Source: Armillaria gallica (lineage: Eukaryota > Basidiomycota > Agaricomycetes > Agaricales > Physalacriaceae). Taken from it: a DNA stretch of 64,000 bases. The DNA lies in NCBI GenBank assembly GCA_037576215.1, contig JBANDB010000009.1:3596001-3660000 (forward strand). The letters run 5' to 3'. Shown here piece by piece: positions 15,066-26,457 of this stretch. How positions within the stretch are numbered: position 1 is the stretch's first letter; each line of letters begins with the position of its first letter. Both the position numbers and the translations under genes were made by a program. The notes under the pieces were generated by a model, which was not told where the DNA came from, did not search any database, and was given only the letters and a program-made list of their open reading frames with translations.

Positions 15066-17889
15066 TTATTTCGATTTGTTATCAAAATACCTCGGATTTT
15101 TTTGGATATATATACTCCTACTAATTGGGAAAACACCGTCTACAGGACACAGACTGAAGAAGTTCATTGAGGTCTTACACTTCCGGCTCGAAGCTCCAAT
15201 GTGTCCTTCTTGGATATTGTTCAGTTTGTCCTCCTCTGCATCCAAATTCCTGACAGCAAACCAGAAGAGTATGCCTGCTACGCCTGCAATTGCCGCCATG
15301 ACGCCGTAGTTCCAAACCAACAGTGGGTCGGCAGACAGGGACACAAATGCTTCTGCTATGGCGGCAGCAAACGCATTCGTGAAGGTGTAAACCGACATGA
15401 CCAAGGACCGCATATTAGTGGGTGCCTCAAGGAAGGTGTCAGAGATCAAGGTCTCTCAGTAAGCATGAAAAGAAATTACCTTTGTAAATGCATACTCCAA
15501 ACCGGTAATGGACGCTAGAATCTCACTGATTGCTATGAGGACGTACCTGAGCAAATGTTATCATGAAAAATATCTAGGGCGAGAAGTGTGAACGCACGAG
15601 CCGGTCTGAATCCAGACATTCAAGGGAGAAACCGATGGGGCTCCGTCTCTAGAAAAGCACGTCGTAGCAAAATAACCACATAGGTTGGTCTGTGAAGTGG
15701 AGAATGGATATCTGCTAGGATGATTCGAAAAAAAGACGCAATACCTTGTAGATGTAATGCTGAACGACTGCATTGACTAATGAGTACGCGAAAATAAAAA
15801 CGTCATCATAATCTACTTACCAGCCGACCAAATCATCGCAGCGGCACCTAAATTCTCTGTAGTGTCGTTGCGTACAGAAAGTCAAGTACAAACCTGTCCC
15901 AAACCCTGCGCAGATTTTCTTCAATGCACTGAAATTGACTCCCGCCCGTCGTAAGGCGGGATAAATCTAGGGTTAATCCAGGTGAGTCTCAAGTTTTCTC
16001 TCTCGGGATATGCGAGCACGTACCAGTATGTCGCATATCGGGATGAGTATGATGAGAGCAAACGGACCCAAGTTGAACAGGACTTCAGCCGGTAAGCCAT
16101 TGATAGTCATAGTAGTCGCTTGCAATGTCAGGTTTCTGCGAAGGGTATTAAGTGTATCCTGGAATCCCAAGATCAAAAGTCGCGTACGCATTCAGTTGAT
16201 TGTTAGTTAACCCTGAACGAAGAGAAAAGGCATTAATATCTCCTGCAGTCCCAAACAAAATCTCTCACAGTAGATTGGAAACCAAAGGAACACACTGCAA
16301 GCCTTGAAACCACGCCGAACTTGGTCAACCCATTGATCATCAAAGTTCATCCACGCCGGTTTGTTTCCTGCATGCTGTTTGCTCGGTTTCGCGTTTTCCC
16401 AGAAATCTGGAGCGGTCATGTTCTTGTAGGTCTTTATCGGGTTGATGCTCCATCGGCCCTTCGCCGCGTACAGCCAGAGCTTCATGGCGGTGCCGAGGAC
16501 AGATCTGGTGGGTGGACTTCGGATATACCTCTTCCTGCCGAACCACAGCACGAGAGGACAGAGGAGGAAAACTATGGTGGGGAGAGTGAAGGCAAGCCAA
16601 AAGCCGACGTACTACATGGAAAACGCCATTTGTTACGTGAAAGAAGTCAGAAAGAAAGAGGGCTTCACCTGCACTGCGTAGGGCATTGCAGTTGTTCCAA
16701 TGGGAGCACCGATGTTAATGAAGAGATAAAAATACTAGGTGCGAATATATTTAGTACGCGCAACGGTATCAGACATTGCAAAGACGGTATACCATGTAGA
16801 TCCTTGAAACAGTCAAAGCGGGATCAACGATGACGCGCTCTCCTTTCTTCGTTGTCGTCACAAATAGCTTTGTGCGTCTGTATTGTTCTGCAATCAAAGG
16901 TGAGATGTTAGGCGCGAAGAAACCCGTTCCTGCGTATGTATTAAGGCTCAATATGTGATAAAGGTAGAGATTAACCGACCAATTCCCATCACAATCAACG
17001 CGACGGAGAATGCGCCTATTGCACTCTCTTTTTCGATGACGCCAGGAACAGCAGATATAATGAGGATGATATGACCAATCAGGGCGACAAAAACAGAGAA
17101 ACAGATCGTGTTAAACCGTCCCCAATATGTATCCGCGATATAGGCTCCAAACAAGGGCGTGACATAGACCCTGGGAAATCATTCAGCAGACCACCGGAAA
17201 AATCATGGCAGCTAGATATTAACCAGTACTGGTAAAAAGTGTTGAGACCCGTAGACGCCCGCTGACCACGTCCCAGAGCACCAGATTGTCCATTCGTAAA
17301 ACCCGCACCTGTGTGAGAGCCATCTGGCGGTAAGGGTTGTTGAATAAAGTTGCTCTAAGTTTAATGATTTATGGACGACAAGAGCAACGTAGACTGAGAA
17401 CTTACGAATACGGCTTGGCATCCGTAGAACTGCAGAGGGATTGTTAACGTATACAGAACAAACTAGTAACTTTATCCCTACGGAAAATCGCTCGGCTAAC
17501 TCTACCACAGCGATTACTTTGATAAAATAGTGGTCAATATAAATCGGACCTCTGGAACAAGGAGACGTACGATACGCATTCCATGGGATAGTGTCGGAAA
17601 CCCTGCGCAGAGTTGCCCGTTCTTCCTCGGTAGGGAATTCCAACCCATCATGAATACCATCGAGTTCATGACCATGTTCGGATGTAACAACAGAAGGAGA
17701 ACCTTTCTCGTCCTCTCGCTGCTTGACAGTTGCCCGTTCTTCCTTGGAAAGGAATTCCAGCCCATCATGAATACCATCGAGTTCCTGACCATGTTCGGAA
17801 ACAACAACAGAAGGAGAACCTTTCTCGTCCTCTCGCTGCTTGACGTGACTGAGGGCAGCCAGATTAGCCTCCACTTGTACTCCAGCCAT
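15066..17889 (-). CDS. POT/PTR2 peptide transporter, copy A (probably decaying)
   Basis: A proton-coupled oligopeptide transporter of the POT/PTR2 family, with many short exons. The start at 17889 (MAGVQVEANLAALS) opens a hydrophilic N-tail. Family features are VELAERFS, the loop FGAYIADTYWGRFNTI, HIILIISAVPGVI, the block GTGFFxxNISPLVAEQYRR, and the C-terminal helix WNYGVMAAIAGVAGILFWFAV. Three things suggest decay. First, a 117-bp in-frame tandem duplication in the N-tail. Second, a one-base loss near 15192 that replaces the normal SKPEE end (copy B) by a 42-residue run-on to 15066. Third, substitutions in the conserved GALIGQIAMTYAEK segment, which here reads GAPIGTTAMPYAVQ. No early stop was seen, so expression of an altered transporter is possible. 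Confidence 0.75.
17613..17846 (-). repeat. 117-bp in-frame tandem duplication in the PTR2-A N-tail
   Basis: Two adjacent 117-bp units (second start at 17730) each encode 39 residues containing DEKGSPSVV, a degenerate SEHG motif, ELDGIHDGLEF and EERATV/L. Block B and the third PTR2 gene each contain only one unit. The duplication is therefore specific to copy A and came after the segmental duplication. Confidence 0.9.
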
Positions 17890-18139
17890 CGATAGAGCGG
17901 ATGAGATAAAGATAGTGGGGAAAGTACTGCACATCATGGAATCTTTTTGTACAAACTTACCACATGCTCGATTCAATAGTTTCCCTTGGATAGAAGGTCA
18001 ACCAGGCTATAATTAGACAAATTCCCACTCTATTTGTATTGAGATGGAGCTTCCTCGATCTTTGTATGGTCCAGACGCAGATTTTATGGGCGAGAGAAGT
18101 AGATTATTGGTAGGCGCGAGACATATTCGCCAAGACATG

Positions 18140-18657
18140 TTATTTGTGACGATGGAGAGGTCAGGTAAAGAATCGGACGGGGCTATCGTGTCAATTATCG
18201 CAAAAATAAGGGCGTAGATATTATTCCTGCAGTCAGGGTTATCATTCCAGAGATGCAGCACCTTCTGGGCCCGATGGGGTCTGTAGTATGGGTGATCTTG
18301 ACAGGGCAGCGGGGTTAGAGAGTAAAATGAATGTCATTGTATTGTCAGTGTTCCAGAGAGCAGGAGCTTGGAGACACTGGTACGAGGGTGTTGGGAAGGA
18401 ACAGGTTCCGTGCCTGACGGCACAGCCACTGATCGAAGCTTTCTAAGGTGACGAAAATAGCGCTGGGTGAGAATGCTTTTTGCTGGTGTATATAACGTGA
18501 CAATGGTTTCGGCCCCATGTGAGGTTCATCCTCACATGTAAATAACTGTGAATTTCCCATGATGTCACCGCGCGAAGCGCGGAAACTTTTTTAGTTTTTC
18601 ACATGTATTTAACATGTTATGAACGTGATATACATGTTATTTTGCTATGCGGCGCCT
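18140..18657. other. Spacer between block A and the hAT fragment
   Basis: I see no gene here. A perfect GC hairpin (CCGCGC GAA GCGCGG) lies at about 18569-18583, close to the 3' end of the transposase fragment, and could be a subterminal part of the element. Repeats of the word ACATGT occur at 18534, 18601, 18613 and 18632. Confidence 0.4.
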
Positions 18658-19440
18658 CTAGAAGTAGTCATCCATCGTCCAATCAACCGGTTTACCTTTG
18701 GACCCCGAAGCTACAGGTGCAGCATCAGCCACAGATATCGGACGACCATCCGACATGTGTGTGATCAACGTTGCTAAGCTGGGACTGTCAAGCTTGACAT
18801 ACTGGGCAATGTCGAAGCAGTCCTGTGAGCGTACGACTGTGGCTGGTGCTGATAAAGCTGGGTCGACACGGTCGCACTCGGCAAGATCATAAGGATCAGG
18901 GTGATTAAACAATGTCTCCTCTAGAATGCTGATGTCCACGTCTTTGGGGGTGACATTTTCTTCGTTTAGCAGATCCATAAGTGAGGGAGCAGAGTAATGG
19001 AGGGGCGTAGCTTCCGAAGAACTCTCATCAACAGCAGAGAGATGAACATGGGCTTTATGGGTGTATTCACCCTCACCAAAGCCGTTAACCCAATAATCAT
19101 ACAAGCGGGCTGAATCAATAAGATGTTCAGGGCGAATAGAGCTCCGTCGGACAGGATTGAACCACCCAAGCCGCGAAGCTGTCCTTTCGTCACATATTTC
19201 CGAGGGTGAGATGGAGAATAACTTGATGGCAATGCGCTATTATGTGGATTAGATCAGACAAGATAGTAAAGGTAGAAACGACACTTACAGCAAGCTGGCT
19301 GCTGAGTGTTGGAGTCATTCGTCAATGCGGTCCAGAAGTCCAAGGGCTTCGTCGTCGCATCCCAGATCCTACTGTCAAAAGGTTCCTGATTATAGCGGTA
19401 CCTAATCATCTGCACCACGAGCGCATCTGACTCCTCTTTC
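18658..19440 (-). pseudogene. hAT-family transposase, C-terminal fragment
   Basis: This is the C-terminal end of a hAT-type DNA transposase. On the minus strand an exon-like stretch encodes IWDATTKPLDFWTALTNDS, followed by a putative intron (19241-19287) and IAIKLFSISPSEICDERTAS, then RLGWFNPVRRSSIRPEHLID and SARLYDYWVNGFGEGEY. That order (W-x-x-L, then A-I-K-L-F-S, then E-R-T-A-S) is the hAT C-terminal dimerisation region. An acidic Ser/Thr-rich tail follows and ends DWTMDDYF at 18658. No zinc-finger/BED or catalytic RNase H region was found upstream, and the exon-intron join does not keep a perfect frame, so the element is broken. Terminal inverted repeats were not identified. It lies exactly between the two duplicated blocks. 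Confidence 0.7.
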
Positions 19441-21875
19441 CCACCATGAAATTCTACTCTTAAAAGGATACTGATGACATGTCATGTATTAATCTCGCAG
19501 CTGTGAATGCCAAGTTTACGATCAAGAGCAGTAGATATACAGCGAGAGTATTCAATAGTTTCCTGAACTAGACCTGCAGAGGTGCAAGAATTCGGCTAAA
19601 AGTCATATTTTGTATTACATATATCATTCTGTCTTTGCTGAAGCAATTTTCCGAAGTAACAATATGCAGCCCTCAAAGCAATGTATGCTGTTGACGTATG
19701 GTTTTCTGCACTATTGAATGATCTCTGCGGATGCTGAAATTCATCTGACCGATACTCATTGAAACATTACAGAGGTCTCGGATCGTCTGGAAACATATAC
19801 ATAGTATATTATAGTCTGGTAAGATATATTGTGGATTTATTTGGACACTACTGTCATAACTGTGAAGGAAGGAAGGATATTTTATTAGTCGTCAGTGATC
19901 CTGAACAGAACCGTAACGACGTCCGTACTACAGTTATATAACAATAAGAAGTACCACTAACTAATAACTGCTACGGTACCGAACCTGCCCCATGCTCTGC
20001 CGCTATGGTAAAGCCCCGCCAAGAGTACTCCCTCACGGCCTCGGCGATGGAGAGGTGAAATGTGACTTGGAATGTAATTCCAGCGTCAGAAAAGTGGTAC
20101 GGATTTCCATAAGGAAAACATGTTGTATACAAAGCGAGCGGTGGAAAACAAATGCTTTGTGACCACCCTCCTTCGTCGTAGCAGAGTAGCCTTGACGACA
20201 GAATAATATGAATCAAAGCAGCGAAAGAGGGAGTCGGGACGTCTTATAGTAAGAAGCGTCGCAACCCCTATTTTCTGCTCAAGATGATTTGGGTACCGTC
20301 CTTCGAAATATGTGCGTCCAGAGCAACCGGCGACATCGCGGGATGCACTCAGAGGCTTATTCGAGAAAGGGTGACCAAGATACCGCAAGGGTCCTAGTGA
20401 GAACCATTGCAACCCCCACTTCGCTGGTTCTTTTAGACACTGTCCATTGGGACAAATGCTCCCTGAGCAACGTACGACTCTGCGCAGTACCGTACTCCGG
20501 TCATTCAAGCTGGTGGTACGCGGTCGGGAAGCACAATTGATTGCAGGTACCAGTCGCCGTGGCCCCTATTTTGCAACAGGATGTCGTCCAGCCGATTTAT
20601 GCACAATCCATCAAAGCAAGGTATCCTTGAGCAATCTGCAGCTCCGCAGGATATGCCCAGAGGCCATTCGAGGGAGGGGGAGTCAAGAAACGGGACCCCA
20701 AGAATATCGATGATGGTGGTTCCTAAAGACGAGTTTAGGTCAGACGAAAAGATGGTAATCTGTCAATATTGAACGTAGACAAGCACCATTCGATGCGTAA
20801 AAAATAGTGACATAATTTAAACATCTAATAAACCACAGCGAATAGTTTTCATGGGGAATAGAGGTCAGGAACAAGTGTAGGAGCGTCGTGGTCGCTGAGG
20901 AATGGACTCGGAAATATCGGACCGAACATCCGGACAGCGATCAAAGGTATTTTCTCTGCTTGCGACACGACTCCGTTCACTACTATCTGCCCCTCCCCTC
21001 TAAGAATGTCACTCACTGAATGCGGCAAAGCTTCTTTCCAACAATACTAATACGATTTCCGCCATCGACGCCACCCACAACGACCTGCTCCCAAACATTA
21101 CCCTCGACAATTCACGGTGACCCTCCCATCCAACGACTGCCTCGACTAGCCTCATCTTGAGCGAATATCCATTTTCGATGTCGCTGGAGATGATGACGCC
21201 AATGGTTTGAGCCCACAATGCCGCTATCCCGCCCGACAACGGCCGCCACTCCATCTCACCAACATTACCACCTCCTTGCTCAACAAGGACGCCGACTGGC
21301 CGCGTCTCTAGCATACTCCTATTTTTGAGGCTTCTGAAGACGATTTCGTTGTCTGTTACCCCCACGAGCTCGCTGTCTCATGTGACGTCCACACCATTTC
21401 CATCCCGCCAACATTGTCCCCTCCTCGATTCACAACTCTCCCTCTCGCCATCGTATCCTATATGCTACAGCTTTCGAGGGCGGTGGAAATGATGGCTCTG
21501 ACTATTTTCCAAATGCCGCCATCGTCGCCAACGTCCCGCTCAGTTGCTAGCTGTCCCCGCCAAAAAAACCAACCACCCACATCAACCGCGGACCCGACTG
21601 GCTCAGTCGTCTCCAGCCCACGTTTTTAAGGGTGCCGGAGACCGTAGCTCGATCTGTCTCTCCCTCCGACTGCCCTATTGTTGCGGATCTCCCGTATTTT
21701 CATGTTTTTTTTCTGGCAGCTCATTCTGGCTGGACAGGTGGCCCAGGCTCGGAATGCTCAAGACACCGGTAACCGGATGCCGCACTATCGCATGTCCTGG
21801 CAGAGCAGAGGGATTTATTGATAATCTTTCTCCTGTAATTACAGGCGTTTATTAATCAGACGGGCATATCCGTTG
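19441..21875. other. Gene-poor spacer with degenerate repeats
   Basis: I find no convincing gene in this 2.4 kb. Two loosely similar stretches (about 20296-20400 and 20600-20710) share the words AGAGGC, ATTCGAG, GGGTGACCAAG/GGGAGTCAAG and GGGACC/GGGTCC. At 20990-21640 the plus strand is rich in C and T, with imperfectly repeated words such as CACCAACATTACC, CGCCAACATTGTCC and CCGACTGG. A minus-strand open frame (21009-21365, 118 codons) lies here but has no recognisable domain. This looks like decayed repeat DNA next to the transposon relic. Confidence 0.4.
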
Positions 21876-23133
21876 GTTCTGCCTCGGGTCCAGCATACGA
21901 ATACGAAGTCTTCAAAATGACACAGCCTGGGCTATCGTCTTTTCCAGATGACCCAGAAGCCGCTGCCAAGAGTCTGGATGTGCTCATGGCCGAGGCGGTC
22001 AAGACGGTGCCAGCTGCAAAAAAAGGCTACCGCCGGCCTGAGGATACTAGGTCCCGAAAAGAGTGCCGCCATTTTGGACAAAATCAAGGAACATCTTAGC
22101 ACGTCGTATCCCTTCCCACTCATAGAGCAAGGTGGCGTAGAAGTAATGGACGGCAGTGAAGAGGGTGTCTACGCCTGGATAACCGCAAATTACCTTCTCG
22201 GAACCCTTTCATCATCATCTTCCACTTCGTCTCCAATCGTGCCGTACGCGGTATTGGACCTTGGCGGAGCATCCACTCAAATTGTCTTTGAACCACGGTG
22301 GGAACAAAGTGAAGGCCGCCTCGAAGAAGGAGAACACAAATACGACCTCACTTTCAGCGGGAAATCCCACGTTTTGTATCAACACTCCTATTTGGGGTAC
22401 GGCTTAATATTTGCGCGCTAGGCGACATGTCCACCAACTCGTCGAATTCATGTCATCAATTCGTCCCGCCGCGTCCTCAGACGGAAAAACTGCGCAGATA
22501 GCGAATCCTTGTCTGGCACGTGGCACTACCAAGGACGTGGAAATTGACGGCCGTGGTTTGACCATGTACGGTGAAGAAATCGGCTCTTATGAAGCATGCA
22601 ACCGTATTGTCGAGTTCGTGCCTGCAAAAGATGCCGTTTGTGAACTCAAGCCGTGTTCCTTCAACGGTGTTTATCAGCTAGTCTCGTAAACCAGACTCAA
22701 CGATCCGTATGAAGAAAAGTCGTTCAATGGATGTAGATTTATCAGCCGTCGCTTCTAGACACCTTTCCCCAGCCCTGGCGGACGAGTCCTTCTTCTCTCG
22801 TACTTCTATGACCGCGTATCCCTCCTTGCTCCCGGCGTGGAATCTCTGACTGTCGGGGGTATCGCTAACCTTGCGAAGACTGTATGCCAAGGTAGACAAG
22901 CCTGGCTCTTGTACCCTCATTGGGGTACAAATCCAGAATTGATGGAGGAGCTGGAGGGCTGTCCGGAGTGGTGTCTAGATTTCACCTTCATGAACGGTCT
23001 ACTCAGGCTCGGGTACGAGTTCGGTGATGAGAGGGACGTGACTATCGGTAAGAAGATCGCTGGGACGGAGTTGGGCTGGTGTTTGAGTGCCACGCTTGCC
23101 ATGATTGGCGGTGAGCTAAAGTGCCGGGTTTAA
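21876..23133 (+). pseudogene. GDA1/CD39 NTPase copy B, 5'-truncated and multiply broken
   Basis: A clear pseudogene. The block boundary removes the promoter, membrane anchor, stem and the first apyrase region (DAGSTGSR in copy A). A deletion around 22013-22026 removes the residues between VKTVP and ATAGLR and leaves an A-run. The four extra bases ATTT at about 22408-22411 create the end GYGLIFAR followed by a stop. A 68-bp insertion interrupts the sequence after FNGVYQ, and one extra C at about 22768 (CCCC where copy A has CCC) breaks the frame again. The remaining segments still read as the family (GSEEGVYAW, LDLGGASTQI, KCRV), so decay is fairly recent. Confidence 0.93.
22670..22745. mobile_element. 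60-bp insertion flanked by an 8-bp direct repeat
   Basis: Copy B carries 60 bp (22678-22737) that are absent from copy A at the same site. The insertion is bounded on both sides by TTTATCAG (22670-22677 and 22738-22745), which occurs once in copy A. An 8-bp target-site duplication is the hallmark of hAT elements, and a hAT transposase fragment lies 3.2 kb away. The insert ends (CTAG... and ...TAGA) show only weak inverted similarity, so it may be an internally deleted relic. Confidence 0.6.
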
Positions 23134-23250
23134 TTTATTTCGATTTGTTATCAAAAATACCTCAGATTTTTTTGGATGTAGATACTCCTACTAATTGGGA
23201 AAACACCATATACAAGACAGACAGACAGACTGAAGAAGTTCACTGAGGTC

Positions 23251-25840
23251 TTACTCTTCCGGCTTCGAAGCTCCGATGTGCCCTTCTTGGATATTGTTCA
23301 GTTTGTCCTCCTCGGCATCCAAATTCCTGACAGCAAACCAGAAGAGTATGCCTGCTACGCCTGCAATTGCGGCCATGACGCCGTAGTTCCAAACCAACAG
23401 TGGGTCGGCAGATAGGGACACAAATGCTTCTGCTATGGCGGCAGCAAACGCATTCGTGAAGGTCAAAATCGACATGACCAAGGACCGCATATTAGTGGGT
23501 GCCTCAAGGAAGGAGTCAGAGATCAAGGTCCTTCAGTAAGCACGAAAAGAAATCACCTTCGTAAATGCATACTCCAAACCCGTAATGGACGCTAGAATCT
23601 CACTGATTGCTATGAGGACGTACCTGAGCAAATGTTATCATGAAAAATATCTAGGGCAAGAAGTGTAAACGCACGAGCCAGTCTGAATCCAGACATTCAA
23701 GGGAGAAACCAGTGGGGTTTTGTCACTAGTTTTGCACGTCGCAGCAGAATAGCCACATGGGTTGGTCTGTGAAGTGGAGAATGGATATATGCTAGGATGA
23801 TTCGAAAAAAATACGCAATACCTTGTAGATGTAATGCTGAACGACTGCATTGACTAATGAGTACGCGAAAATAAAAATGTAATCATAATCTACTTACCAG
23901 CCGACCAAATCATCGCAGCGGCACCTAAATCCTCTGTAGTTTCGTTGCGTACATAAAGTCAAGTACAAACCTGTCCCAAACCCTGCGCAAATTTTCTTCA
24001 ATGCACTGAAATTGATCCCCCCACGTCGTAAGGCGGGATAAATCTAGGATTAATTCAGGTGAGTTTCAAGTTTTCTCTCTCGGGATATGAGAACCTACCA
24101 GTATGTCGCATATCGGGATGAGTATGATAAGAGCAAACGGATCCAAGTTCGACAGGACGTCATTCGGTAAGCCATTGGTAGTCATAGTGGCCGCTTGCGA
24201 TGTCAGGTTTCTGCGAAGGGTATTGAATGAACCCTAGAATCCCAAGATCAAAAGTCGCGTACGCATTCAGTTGATTGTAAGTTAACCCTGAACGAAGAGA
24301 AAAGGCATTAATATCTCCTGCAGTCCCAAACAAAATCTCTCACAGTAGATAGGATACCAAAGGAACACGCTGCAAGCCTTGAAACCACGCCGAACTTGGT
24401 CAACCCATTGATCATCAAAGTTCATCCACGCCGGTTTGTTTCCTGCATGCTGTTTGCTCGGTTTCGCGTTTTCCCAGAAATCCGGAGCGGTCATGTTCTT
24501 GTAGGTCTTTATCGGGTTGATGCTCCATCGGCCCTTCACTGCGTACAGCCAGAGCTTCATGGCGGTCCCGAGGACAGATCCGGTGGGTGGACTTCGGATA
24601 TACCTCTTCCTGCCGAACCACAGCACGAGAGGACAGAGGAGGAAAACTATGGTGGGGAGAGTGAAGGCAAGCCAAAATCCGACGTACTACATGAAGAATG
24701 CCGTTTGTTATGTGAAAGAGGTCAGAAAGAAAGAGAGTTTCACCTTCTCTGCGTAGGTCATCGCGATTTGTCCAATGAGAGCACCGATGTTAATGAAAAG
24801 ATAAAAATACTAGGTGCGAATATATTTAGTACGCGCAGCAGTAACAGACATTGCAAAGACGGTATACCATGTAGATCCTTGAAACAGTCAAAGCGGGATC
24901 AACGATGACGCGCTCTCCTTTCTTCGTTGTCGTCACAAATAGCTTTGTGCGTCTGTATTGTTCTGCAACCAAAGGTGAGATGTTAGACTTGAAGAAACCC
25001 GTTCCTGCGTATGTATCAGGGATCAATTCGTGATCAAAGTAGAAATTAACCGACCAATTCCCATCACAATCAACGCGACGGAGAATGCGCCTATTGCACT
25101 CTCTTTTTCGATGACGCCAGGAACAGCAGATATAATGAGGATGATATGACCAATCAAGGCGACAAAGACAGAGAAACAGATCGTGTTAAACCGTCCCCAA
25201 TATGTATCCGCGATATAGGCTCCAAACAAGGGCGTGACATAGACCCTGGGAAATCATTCAGCAGACCACCGGAAAAATCATGGCAGCTAGATTAACCAGA
25301 ACTGGTAAAAGTGTTGAGACCCGTTGACGCCCGCTGACCGCGTCCTAGAGCACCGGATTGTCCATTCGTAAAACCCGCGCCCGTGTGAGAGCCCTTGGTA
25401 AGGGTTGTTGAATAAAGTTGGTCTAAAATCAACGGTTTATGGACGATAAAAACAACGTAGACCAAGAACTTACGAATACTACTTGACATCCGTAGTACTG
25501 CAGATGGATTGTTAACGTATACAGAACAAGCTAGTAACCTTATCCCTACGGAAAATCGCTCTGCTAACTCTACCACAGCGATTACTTTGATAAAGAAGTG
25601 GTCAATATAGATCGGGCCTCTGGAACAAGGAGACGTACGATACGCATTCCATGGGATAGTGTCGGAAACCCTGCGCAGAGTTGCCCGTTCTTCCTCGGTA
25701 GGGAATTCCAACCCATCATGAATACCATCGAGTTCATGACCATGTTCGGAAGTAACAACAGAAGGAGAACCTTTCTCGTCCTCCTGCTGCTTGTCGTGAC
25801 TGAGGGCAGCCAGATCAGCCTCCACTTGTACTCCAGCCAT
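23251..25840 (-). pseudogene. POT/PTR2 peptide transporter copy B, frameshifted
   Basis: The duplicate of the PTR2 gene in block A. It keeps the normal C-terminus (HIGASKPEE, stop at 23251), the normal N-tail with one repeat unit, the conserved GALIGQIAMTYAEK segment, and the splice sites. It is nevertheless broken in the exon between 25300 and 25430. Copy A has LPPDGSHTGAGF there, whereas B has lost four bases at about 25395-25399 (CCAAGGGC against CCGCCAGATGGC). It has lost one more base at about 25312 in the poly-T run of the NTFYQ codons. The combined shift of five bases should truncate the protein after the second transmembrane segment. Copies A and B carry different lesions. Confidence 0.8.
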
Positions 25841-26457
25841 CGATGCAGCAGATGAGATAAAGATAGTGGGGAAAGCGCTGCACATCAAGGAATCCTTTTG
25901 TACAAACTTACCACATGCTCGATTCAATAGTTTCCCTCGGGTAGAAGGTCAACCAGGCTATAATTGGACGAATTCCCACTCTGTTTGTATTGGGATGGAG
26001 CTTCCTCGGTCTTCGTATGGCCCACACGCAGATTTTATGGGCGAGAGAAGTAGATTATTAGTAGGCGCGAGACATACTCGCCAAGACACGAGGGTGGAAG
26101 ACCAGAAGTGACTGCCGGATAGGATTTGACCCATGAGCCGGCGAGAGCCAAGTCCTGCCTTGCTCAGCAATAGCATGCACGCATCGCCTTCTTTTATGAA
26201 GCGTGAGCACCTGCAGAAGAGTTTGAGTTTGATGATGTTCGAGCCAAGTCTGAATGATATGCTGTGGTGAAAGTATCCGGTATCCAGATAACAGCCTGAG
26301 CATTATAGAGGCAGTGTGAGTGTGTCCTGAAACGTACGGCCCAAGAAGGAGAGGTTGCTATGCACACAAGCTAAGAAAAAAGCGATTCAAGCCTACTAAG
26401 TATATCGTCAAAGATGGATGGAAGTAGGTGGGAGTTAGTGGGAGTCTAAACTTACTG

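Larger units (their letters stand above)
13855..18139 (+). repeat. Segmental duplication, block A (GDA1 3' part plus PTR2)
   Basis: A block of about 4.3 kb that is repeated in direct orientation at 21876-26090. Similarity starts abruptly at GTTCTGCCTCGGGTCC inside the GDA1 coding sequence and stops after CGCCAAGACA. Identity by eye is high (long identical runs with scattered substitutions and small indels), including introns and intergenic DNA, which shows a DNA-level duplication and not gene conversion of exons only. Block A keeps the complete GDA1 5' end and is therefore the likely source copy. Confidence 0.93.
21876..26090 (+). repeat. Segmental duplication, block B (truncated GDA1 plus PTR2)
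   Basis: Direct repeat of block A. It starts at GTTCTGCCTCGGGTCC and ends at CGCCAAGACACG. The left edge cuts the GDA1 gene inside its coding sequence, so this is the derived copy. It differs from A by point changes, a +4 indel at about 22410, a 68-bp insertion at 22678-22745, and two deletions in the PTR2 exon near 25312 and 25398. Confidence 0.93.

Noticed and set aside
16321..16833. 170-codon plus-strand open frame, repeated at 24396-24908
   Set aside because: Although present in both duplicated blocks, it is antisense to the PTR2 exons; its conservation comes from the duplication.
18345..18370. CAGTGTTCCAGAGAGC as a hAT terminal repeat
   Set aside because: No matching inverted sequence was found beyond 19440, so the element end could not be defined.
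20086..20508. 140-codon minus-strand open frame
   Set aside because: Unusual residue composition, no motif, overlaps the degenerate repeat; treated as chance.
21009..21365. 118-codon minus-strand open frame in the spacer
   Set aside because: No recognisable domain, no splice partners, and it lies in CT-rich degenerate repeat DNA. Long frames are expected by chance in such composition.
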